From positions 1 through 38,976 of IMG/VR virus record IMGVR_UViG_3300009370_000071: a DNA stretch of 38,976 nucleotides. One strand, given 5' to 3'. The position numbers and the translations under genes are program-made. This DNA comes from a virus. Positions 30,640 to 37,332 of the stretch are shown here, in pieces. Numbering within the stretch: position 1 is the stretch's first letter; the number at the start of each line of letters is the position of its first letter. The notes below the pieces were generated by a model, which saw only the letters and a program-made list of their open reading frames with translations, did no database searches and was not told the origin of the DNA.

Positions 30640-31472
30640 TGAATACGGCAAATGAAAGATGGCTGCAAACTATTGAATCAGTTCTTACGTATGGTCGTGA
30701 GTGCACAAGTAGAGCGGGGAATTCGTTAGAACTATTGAATCACACTAGTTGCATTCAGATGACTAAACCGATTGTGACTGTGTTAGAGCGCAAGTTGCTT
30801 TACAAGTTTTTAGCAGGCGAAGCATGGTGGCTTATTTCAGGTTCTAACAGTGTGTGTGACATTGCACCATATAACAAGCACATTTCGCAGTTTTCCGATA
30901 ATGGCATTACGTTCTTTGGCGCGTATGGGCCTAAGTGGATTACACAGCGTAAGTACATAGTGAAATCACTCATGGACGATAACAGTAGGCAAGCAGTATT
31001 TACCATATGGAGAGAATCACCACCGCCAAGCAAGGACATACCATGCACCATATCTATTCAATTCCTATTACGTGATAACGTATTGCACTGCATTGATAAC
31101 ATGCGTAGCAGCGATATATTCCTCGGCTATCCGTATGACGTGTTTAATTTCTCTATGCTAGCTGCGTGCGTTGCACTTGATCTCCGGGTATCAAACCCAA
31201 GGGAGTATGGCGACATTCAATTGGGTAGCCTATTCTTTAACGCCGGGAGTCGACATGCGTACCACTCTAACATAGAGCAATTGGAGCAGTGTATAAACAA
31301 AACAGAGTCGTTCGAGTATAGCGCGTTGCAACTGGATGAGTTCGCAGACTCCTCCTCCCTGTTATCTCATCTCAAACTTACTGCAGATCTCTGCGCAAAG
31401 CGCATGCCACCAGATGGCGTTACTGATCGTCAGTTCTTGCGAGAGATAACTGCACATGTCGCGCAAGCGTAG
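30636..31472 (+). CDS. Thymidylate-synthase homologue, probable dCMP hydroxymethylase
   Basis: A 278-residue member of the thymidylate synthase superfamily: G-A-Y-G-P-K-W (95-101), S118-R-Q (phosphate Arg), the nucleophile P-C137, Q-F (142-143), R157-S-S-D-I-F-L-G and R206-H-A-Y-H-S-N-I-E-Q. Asp168, in G-Y-P-Y-D-V, replaces the Asn that binds the uracil ring in thymidylate synthases (E. coli Asn177). T4 dCMP hydroxymethylase has Asp at this site, which recognises cytosine. It would make 5-hydroxymethyl-dCMP using methylene-tetrahydrofolate. The Cys is followed by Thr instead of the usual His. It ends the modification operon. Confidence 0.85.
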   Translation: MMNTANERWLQTIESVLTYGRECTSRAGNSLELLNHTSCIQMTKPIVTVLERKLLYKFLAGEAWWLISGSNSVCDIAPYNKHISQFSDNGITFFGAYGPKWITQRKYIVKSLMDDNSRQAVFTIWRESPPPSKDIPCTISIQFLLRDNVLHCIDNMRSSDIFLGYPYDVFNFSMLAACVALDLRVSNPREYGDIQLGSLFFNAGSRHAYHSNIEQLEQCINKTESFEYSALQLDEFADSSSLLSHLKLTADLCAKRMPPDGVTDRQFLREITAHVAQA

Positions 31473-31646
31473 GGGGGTCGATGGGCATCAGGTCACCTCT
31501 TTGGCCCCCAATAAGGGATCTCTTTGGACGGTGGGGCGCTCCAGATGTTTCCCTCCCTCAATCTCACCCCCACATGTGAAAAACCACAATGGTATTTTTG
31601 TGTTAGTCAGGAGAGACTGTTAGAGACTGTTAGAAATAATTAAATC
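31473..31646 (+). promoter_or_regulatory. Structured gap upstream of terminase; possible packaging or control site
   Basis: A 174-base gene-free stretch between the hydroxymethylase and small terminase. It contains GGGGGTC (31473-31479) pairing with GGCCCCC (31503-31509), and GTGGGG (31531-31536) pairing with CCCCAC (31568-31573). A tandem AGAGACTGTT repeat (31612-31631) gives two TGTTAGA heptamers at 31618 and 31628. In lambda-like phages the cos site lies just upstream of the small terminase gene, so this is the natural place for a packaging site. No cohesive-end signature can be proven here. Confidence 0.35.
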
Positions 31647-32240
31647 ATGGCAAGTAAAAAGACTGCGTACGCAAAAAACAAAAGTTTATTAGCTGATGCA
31701 TTAGGTATTTCGTATGGCGCACTTGACCGATATTTAAAAATGCGTGGTGCACCGCAACGTCATAACTCAAAAGGATATCCGGTTGATACCATTAGACAGT
31801 TTGTGGAGTTGAACACAAACGATTCACGTGTTGCTCAAAAGTTAGAAGACAGTCGTGCGTCAAAAGTGAACGGCGCTATAGCAAAAGATGAAGTGTTACC
31901 GACGAATTGGAAACAGCGGAAAGAACGTGCACTGGCTTTGAAAGCAGAACATGAATTAAAAGTGAATGCAGGTTCGTTTTTGTTGTGGGAAGATTTTCAA
32001 AAGTTTGCAGGTGAAGCCATAGTGACGGTCACTAAAGAGTTACGTCGTTCATTTGAATCTACATTACCACCTCAGTGCGAAGGCCTGAAAGGCACCCAAA
32101 TAAGGCAGAAAAACGCGCATGCATTGGATCGCATCCTAGAAAGTTTCAGTCGTAAAATGTTAGAAGATGCAAAAAACTACAAAGGAAGAAAACCAAAAGG
32201 CGGCCGTCCCTCCGGATCTGCAAGAAGTAGCAGAAAGTAA
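31647..32240 (+). CDS. Terminase small subunit (Nu1-like)
   Basis: A 197-residue protein located immediately before the large terminase. Residues 14-50 look like a helix-turn-helix/winged-helix unit (L-L-A-D-A-L-G-I-S-Y-G-A-L-D-R-Y), the DNA-binding part that recognises the packaging site. A charged helical middle is probably for oligomerisation, and the C-terminus is Arg/Lys/Ser-rich. The leader carries two TGTTAGA copies and an A-rich stretch. Confidence 0.7.
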   Translation: MASKKTAYAKNKSLLADALGISYGALDRYLKMRGAPQRHNSKGYPVDTIRQFVELNTNDSRVAQKLEDSRASKVNGAIAKDEVLPTNWKQRKERALALKAEHELKVNAGSFLLWEDFQKFAGEAIVTVTKELRRSFESTLPPQCEGLKGTQIRQKNAHALDRILESFSRKMLEDAKNYKGRKPKGGRPSGSARSSRK

Positions 32241-32250
32241 TAATCTGCAA

Positions 32251-34047
32251 ATGCAGGAATCCTTTTGGAATGCATTCGTTGTTCCAGATCGTAGCCCGCT
32301 ATGGGAGTGGGCAGAGAACAATCATGTAGTTCTTCCGCATTCTGTTAGGTCTCAAGATTTTGACATTGGCATCGCACCGTGGTTACGAGACCCAGCCACT
32401 GCGATAACAGACGGCATCACAGAAGAAGTCACAATCATTGGTGCAGTGCAAGGGGCGAAATCAACCATTGGAGAAGTCGCGTTAAATTACTGGGCTTCCA
32501 ACGATCCTGGCCCAACAATGTATAACTGCCAAACGAATGAAGATGCTTGGGAAGCAGCTGAAGATAGAATTTTGCCTATGATGCGAGCGTCCGATACGAC
32601 TAAAGCGTTGTGTGATTCGTGGGATCTCAGTAAGAAAAAACTAACAGCACCGGGATGGTACATTTTATTTCAAGGAGCGCACGCACGATCAAACCTGCAG
32701 TCCAAATCTATACGATACCTCGTTAATGAAGAACCGTGGATGTACCCTCCCGGCAATCTAACAGAGGCGTACAAACGAGTTACCGCTACTTGGAATTCGT
32801 TTGTTTTAAATCTTAGCACTGGCAGCATTCAAGGAGACGAATTATCGGGGAGGATTGGTGATGCAACAAAATGGTCGTACAATTGCTGTTGCCCCAAGTG
32901 CAAAAAACTCTTTACTCCCAAGTGGTCGACCAGTCCTGATCCTAAAATTCCTGGTGGCATTCGTTATGACAAGTCTTTGATTAAAGAAGACGGCACTTGG
33001 GATCCACAAGCAATGAGGAAATCTATTTACTATGAATGCCCCAATAAAAAATGCAAAGCAAAAATAAAGGACACTCCTTCTAACAGAAGGTTTATGTCGG
33101 ATAACGGGCAGTATGTTAGAACAAAGAAGGGCATTCCTGAAAAACATTTCTATACGTATAACGGTATAGCCGTGACGTGGGTGCGGTTTTACGACATGGT
33201 GGAGGAATGGTTAAAGGCATTACGTGCAGTAAGATTAGGAGATGAGACTTTGCTGAAAGAGTTTGTGATGAAACGTTTAGCAGAGTTTTGGGATCCAGAT
33301 GTTCATCGTCCTGTTGTGTCTTCAGTAAGAGTTAAAACTCAATTACGACTGAACACCCGCCTTAAAAATGCTGATTACAGAGCAATGACGGTGGATACTC
33401 AACACGATCACTTTTGGGTTGTAATACGAGATTGGAAAAGAGATGAGTGCAGTCGTCTTATTCATTATGAACGTGCAGAAACAAAGGAAGAAGTAGAGAA
33501 CCTTCGGATTGCATACGCAGTAGAGCCGCAGTTTGTTTTAATTGACGCAGCACACTTTACTGCCCGAGTGTATCGTATGTGTTCCGAGTTTAATTACACC
33601 GCTGTTAGAGGGTCTGATAAAAGAATGTTCCTGCATTTCATTGATCATGGAACTTACAAAGAAAAGATTCACCGCATCTATTCACCTATGCAGGAAGTTG
33701 ACCCGTGGATAGGAACAAAAGATGCAGGAACAAAAACAGCTATGCTCATTCATTTCTCAAAGTTTGAAGCACGTGAAAGGTTATTCGCATTGAGGCGTGG
33801 CGAGGTAGAAGGTTTTGAGTATGAGGTGCCTCATGATGTCGGGCAAGACTATCATACACAGATGGACTCAGAAGAGAAAAGACTCAGGCAGCACCCAAGA
33901 ACAGGGGAGCAATTAGAAGAGTATGTTCAGATCCGTAGGCATAACCATATCCTTGACTGCGAGGTGTTCCAGGTAGTGCTTGCAAGCATTACTGGGTTAG
34001 TGGGGGCTGAAGCCATGGAAGTGGAGCAGGAGATGTCATCTTCGTGA
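32251..34047 (+). CDS. Terminase large subunit, GpA family
   Basis: A 598-residue product from the ATG at 32251, ten bases after the small subunit; an in-frame ATG at 32167 would overlap it by 74 bases. The N-terminal ATPase has a Walker A-like G-A-V-Q-G-A-K-S and a Walker B-like L-V-N-E-E-P-W. A zinc-ribbon insertion follows (C-C-C-P-K-C, later C-P-N-K-K-C). The C-terminal nuclease has V-D-T-Q-H-D, L-I-D-A-A-H and L-D-C as RNase H-like acidic sites. It pumps DNA into the procapsid and cuts it. The family layout matches lambda gpA homologues. Confidence 0.92.
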   Translation: MQESFWNAFVVPDRSPLWEWAENNHVVLPHSVRSQDFDIGIAPWLRDPATAITDGITEEVTIIGAVQGAKSTIGEVALNYWASNDPGPTMYNCQTNEDAWEAAEDRILPMMRASDTTKALCDSWDLSKKKLTAPGWYILFQGAHARSNLQSKSIRYLVNEEPWMYPPGNLTEAYKRVTATWNSFVLNLSTGSIQGDELSGRIGDATKWSYNCCCPKCKKLFTPKWSTSPDPKIPGGIRYDKSLIKEDGTWDPQAMRKSIYYECPNKKCKAKIKDTPSNRRFMSDNGQYVRTKKGIPEKHFYTYNGIAVTWVRFYDMVEEWLKALRAVRLGDETLLKEFVMKRLAEFWDPDVHRPVVSSVRVKTQLRLNTRLKNADYRAMTVDTQHDHFWVVIRDWKRDECSRLIHYERAETKEEVENLRIAYAVEPQFVLIDAAHFTARVYRMCSEFNYTAVRGSDKRMFLHFIDHGTYKEKIHRIYSPMQEVDPWIGTKDAGTKTAMLIHFSKFEARERLFALRRGEVEGFEYEVPHDVGQDYHTQMDSEEKRLRQHPRTGEQLEEYVQIRRHNHILDCEVFQVVLASITGLVGAEAMEVEQEMSSS

Positions 34048-34101
34048 TGTTATTGTGTTCTTGTTATTCTTGTCACAAGAACACACAATAATACAATAAC
34101 A
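34048..34101 (+). repeat. Compound stem-loop after the large terminase
   Basis: TGTTATTGT (34048-34056) pairs with ACAATAACA (34093-34101), and inside it GTTCTTG (34057-34063) pairs with CAAGAAC (34076-34082) around a 12-base loop, with a bulge on the right arm. It begins right after the terminase stop. There is no following T-run, so it may be an RNA stability or attenuation element rather than a classical terminator. Confidence 0.5.
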
Positions 34102-34144
34102 TACCATGTGTCTAACGGATCTACACGTCTATCGTATGTGTACA

Positions 34145-34176
34145 CTCTAACATATCCCGCAAAAGATATGTTAGAG
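34145..34176 (+). promoter_or_regulatory. Operator-like inverted repeat built from two heptamers
   Basis: CTCTAACATAT (34145-34155) and ATATGTTAGAG (34166-34176) form a perfect 11-bp inverted repeat around a 10-base spacer. Each arm contains one copy of the TGTTAGA/TCTAACA heptamer, and a third copy follows at 34194-34200. It lies in the gene-free stretch before the connector gene. It looks like a dimeric protein-binding site or RNA hairpin. Confidence 0.5.
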
Positions 34177-34220
34177 GATCGCTTTCCAAGTTCTGTTAGA
34201 TGGGATAGAATTTCATCAAG

Positions 34221-34508
34221 ATGGCGGGTGAATCATATGATCCACAAGGACTCTTCATTGATGTCTTTACTCAAGTGGAAATCGAGTCGTTACTCACTGA
34301 AGCCAAAAAAGTGTTCACTGATGCAGACGGCGCGCAGCTAGTAACGTGGTCGTCTACCGGTCTAACAGTTACGAAGCGTTTTAATTTAGATGCGCTTCAA
34401 ATGGTTAAAGAATGTATGTACGCGCTTCGTATGATTGACCCCACTACGTATCCGAATTCTCCATACAATGCGGATCAAGCAACAGTTAAGGTAGTGCACA
34501 ACAGTTAA
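34221..34508 (+). CDS. gpW-like head-tail connector protein
   Basis: A 95-residue protein between the large terminase and the portal, the place of lambda gpW. It contains the family layout: an acidic helix (V-E-I-E-S-L-L-T-E-A-K-K-V-F), a beta hairpin (L-V-T-W-S-S-T-G-L-T-V-T-K-R-F), and a C-terminal helix ending in D-P-T-T-Y-P. gpW-type proteins plug or bind the portal after packaging. A different frame starting at 34108 overlaps it but has poor codon structure. Confidence 0.7.
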   Translation: MAGESYDPQGLFIDVFTQVEIESLLTEAKKVFTDADGAQLVTWSSTGLTVTKRFNLDALQMVKECMYALRMIDPTTYPNSPYNADQATVKVVHNS

Positions 34509-34511
34509 GGT

Positions 34512-36035
34512 ATGATCGACCTGCTTAAAAACATCGGCGCAGAAGTGGGTGCCGCTCTAGGGCTGTATGAAGCATCACGCACAGACCAATACCATACCAC
34601 TCCTCCTGATCTCCAATTTAATTACGATGAGCTAATAGATTTAGCGGAGTGGGACACCCTTAGAAATTGCGGCCGTGAAGTTTATTCAAACTTCAGCCCT
34701 GTTGCAGGAGCGGTTCATGAGAAAGCGGATAACGCTATCGGCCAACATTGGATTCCAATTTATTACGGCGACGACAGAGAATGGGGGAAGCGAGCGACAC
34801 AGTTTTTAAAGGAAGCGTACAAAGTGTTAGATGTTCGCGGGCAGCCGTTTGACTTCACTAACAATCTATGGCTTGGATCAAAGAGTTTAGATGTTGATGG
34901 AGATTATTTCATTCGGCCGCTTTTAACCAAAACCGGCTTCCCGCAATTTCAATTCCTTGAAGCTCATAACATCGGTGATCGTTATGGACTTGATGAATCT
35001 CTGTTAGAGAAAGTTCCTGGCGCAACTCGTTTTAGCAATGGAGTGTTTTTCGATTCTGCAAATAGGCCCATTGCGTATTATTTTATGACGGGTCGTATTA
35101 ATGATCCCGTTTATACAGATAAGATTATTCCAGCCAGTGATATGATTCATGTTTTTGATCCCGTAGCATACTCTCAAGGAAGAGGTGTTCCGGGGTTGGT
35201 GTATGGGTTGTTAGATTGGAAAGACGTAAAGAAGTTCAGAGAAAACGAAGCAACTGCTCAGGTAGCATTTAGTGCTCTAACAGTTTTAGAGAAAAATGCT
35301 GGTGGCAAACCAGACTTGATGCAAGAACGTTTCAGTAATACAGCCACCACCAAGGATGACGACAGCACTGCGTCCTTGGTGGTGGAGAAGTATTTAAGAG
35401 GGGCAGTGCGTTACATCAAAGCCAATGGTAAGAATGAGCTCGAAGCATTTCACCATCAGCGCCCGCCAAAAGAAGCAGTCACTTTCATGGAGCACATAAT
35501 GAGAGGTGCTTTTGTTGGGATTGGTTGGCCGTATGAACAAGCATATGACATAAAAGGATTAGGCACTGCCGCTGTTAGATCGATCACCAATAAATGCCAG
35601 CGTTCAATTAACAGACGACAAAAGGTTCTTCACTACCCCGCCGCCAAGATTATTACATTTGCTATTGCCGCAGCATCAAATGCAAAGATGTTAGGGCGAA
35701 CAACTCCGCCTGATTGGTTTAAATGGAAGTTCGCGCTGCCACCTCATATGACTGCGGATCAGCATCGGGAAGCCGCACAGGACAGGGATGATTACCGCCT
35801 TGGCTTTATAACACTCGAAGAAATATATGCAAAGCGCGGTGAGTGGTGGGTTGATAACGTAGATCAAAGGTTCGCTGAAGAGATGTACTACAATGAAAAG
35901 GTTCTCTCCACTGGCATACCGATTGAACGAGTTCGTATGCTAACACCTAATGGTAACCCGGTGCAAGGCACTGAGGAAGATGAAGATGAAAAAGAGGTAA
36001 CGAAGAAAAATGAAAAGCAATCCCGTGACAGCTGA
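34512..36035 (+). CDS. Portal protein, lambda family
   Basis: A 507-residue protein that forms the dodecameric channel at the head vertex. The N-terminal part carries the family hallmarks: a T-L-R-N-C-G-R-E-V-Y-S-N-F block and N-A-I-G in the clip region. A central block has D-V-D-G-D-Y-F-I and later H-V-F-D-P, and a helical C-terminal part ends in a Lys/Glu tail. It starts three bases after the connector gene and its end overlaps the protease gene by 26 bases. Acidic/basic runs at the C-terminus are typical for this family. Confidence 0.9.
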   Translation: MIDLLKNIGAEVGAALGLYEASRTDQYHTTPPDLQFNYDELIDLAEWDTLRNCGREVYSNFSPVAGAVHEKADNAIGQHWIPIYYGDDREWGKRATQFLKEAYKVLDVRGQPFDFTNNLWLGSKSLDVDGDYFIRPLLTKTGFPQFQFLEAHNIGDRYGLDESLLEKVPGATRFSNGVFFDSANRPIAYYFMTGRINDPVYTDKIIPASDMIHVFDPVAYSQGRGVPGLVYGLLDWKDVKKFRENEATAQVAFSALTVLEKNAGGKPDLMQERFSNTATTKDDDSTASLVVEKYLRGAVRYIKANGKNELEAFHHQRPPKEAVTFMEHIMRGAFVGIGWPYEQAYDIKGLGTAAVRSITNKCQRSINRRQKVLHYPAAKIITFAIAAASNAKMLGRTTPPDWFKWKFALPPHMTADQHREAAQDRDDYRLGFITLEEIYAKRGEWWVDNVDQRFAEEMYYNEKVLSTGIPIERVRMLTPNGNPVQGTEEDEDEKEVTKKNEKQSRDS

Positions 36036-36939
36036 CGAATTATTAAAAGAAGGAACACGGTTGCAGTTTAGCTTTATACACAAGCTTGCAACCGAACCTA
36101 TGGCTATCACTATTGATGGGGGCATTACTGCTGCGTTAAATTTAGTGTGTGGCGATCCGTCTTCATATGTAAATGCTATACGTAATGTAGCAGGTCAACC
36201 TCCTCCCGAAAAAAGAAATGACGTTAGCATAGTGGATAATGGTTTTCAACTTACTGCAGACATGTTTGGTAACGCTATCCCAAAAGCTACCGTTGAGGAT
36301 GGTGTAGCAACTATTCCCCTAAAAGGGACAGTAGTGAAGGGCGGTGGGAACCTTGCTCGTTATCTCGGTATGGCAGAACTTAATCAGTTCACGGCCGAAC
36401 TAAGTGCAGCTGTTAGATCAGATAAAGTCGATTCAATTTTTCTTAACATAGATTCTCCAGGTGGCTTCACTACTGGAGTAGCAGAAGCGGCCAACGCCGT
36501 GAGCAAGGCAGCCACTACTAAACAGGTGGTCTCATTTACTGACAGCATGATGGGATCTGCGGCGTATTGGATAGGCGCCGGCGCTACTAAACTATTTGCC
36601 ACGCCATCAAGTGTCGTGGGTAGCGTCGGTGCTTTTCTGCAAATTGCAGATGTAAGTGAACTCATGGAACGAATGGGGGTGAAGATGGTAATGATCAAGT
36701 CTGGTAAGTATAAAGGCACAGGTGCTCCTGGTCTGCCGGTTACTGAAAAACAAATTGCATTCTTGCAAGAACGCATAGATAAAACCGGTGCATCATTTAG
36801 AGATTTTGTAAGTGCGCGCAGAACTTCTATCAAAGAAGAAGATATGGAAGGGCAAGTGTTCAACGGAGATGAAGCGGCAGCTAAGGGTTTTGTTGGTGGA
36901 ACGGTACAGAACTTGCAGGAAGCTCGCGAAAAACTTTAA
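36010..36939 (+). CDS. S49-family head maturation protease
   Basis: A 309-residue protein with the SppA/ClpP-like fold of lambda gpC-type proteases. The oxyanion segment is I-D-S-P-G-G (about residues 155-160), the nucleophile Ser lies in M-M-G-S-A-A-Y (about 184), and the catalytic Lys is in I-K-S-G-K-Y-K-G-T (about 233-241). It would process scaffold and portal proteins in the prohead. An internal scaffold gene nested at its 3' end was not seen. It begins inside the portal gene. Confidence 0.9.
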   Translation: MKSNPVTADELLKEGTRLQFSFIHKLATEPMAITIDGGITAALNLVCGDPSSYVNAIRNVAGQPPPEKRNDVSIVDNGFQLTADMFGNAIPKATVEDGVATIPLKGTVVKGGGNLARYLGMAELNQFTAELSAAVRSDKVDSIFLNIDSPGGFTTGVAEAANAVSKAATTKQVVSFTDSMMGSAAYWIGAGATKLFATPSSVVGSVGAFLQIADVSELMERMGVKMVMIKSGKYKGTGAPGLPVTEKQIAFLQERIDKTGASFRDFVSARRTSIKEEDMEGQVFNGDEAAAKGFVGGTVQNLQEAREKL

Positions 36940-36948
36940 TCAGTTTAT

Positions 36949-37332
36949 ATGGCTAACATAAACTTACAGCGGGGTTTGAATCAAACAGTTGATGTGACTT
37001 ACATTTTAGCTGGGCAGACCGATCCTGTGAACCTTGGTGAAGCCGGAGTCTATAGTGCTTCGATGGTTATAAGGCTATCGTATGCAGACGGAGGCGTGCA
37101 AGGGCCGATGATAGATGAGCTTACTACGACAAACAGCCGCATCGTGCTAATAGATGATCCCCCGAGTGAAGGGCCAAACATTCAATTGAAATGGGACACC
37201 GATGAAAGTGATGCACTCCCAAATGAAACGACTACGGTGAATGGGGATTTAAAGATTACGCGCGTTGCAACAAGCGAAGTGGAACACCTCTTCCGACTAA
37301 CATTTTCACTTGAGGAGGAGATTATCGCATGA
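36949..37332 (+). CDS. Small beta-rich protein beside the fibre gene
   Basis: A 127-residue acidic beta-rich protein with the pattern of a fibre-associated or decoration domain (Y-S-A-S-M-V-I-R-L, then I-V-L-I-D and L-F-R-L-T-F-S). It ends with a TGA overlapping the fibre start. Similar short proteins next to fibre genes attach fibres or encode a capsid decoration. The first lambda-type decoration gene would also fall here. Neither role is proven. Confidence 0.5.
   Translation: MANINLQRGLNQTVDVTYILAGQTDPVNLGEAGVYSASMVIRLSYADGGVQGPMIDELTTTNSRIVLIDDPPSEGPNIQLKWDTDESDALPNETTTVNGDLKITRVATSEVEHLFRLTFSLEEEIIA

Noticed and set aside
25562-31472. TET/JBP-like oxygenase to explain hydroxymethylation
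   Set aside because: No His-x-Asp ... His oxygenase pattern was seen in the cluster; the thymidylate-synthase homologue explains hydroxymethylation better.
30636-31472. Ordinary thymidylate synthase
   Set aside because: Asp at the Asn177 position and Thr after the catalytic Cys argue against dUMP methylation.
31473-31646. tRNA gene in the GC-rich gap
   Set aside because: No cloverleaf with a T-arm GTTCGA-type motif can be formed.
34108-34341. GTG-started frame before the connector
   Set aside because: It overlaps the gpW-like gene in another frame, its product is low-complexity Ser/Lys-rich, and it crosses the operator-like inverted repeat.
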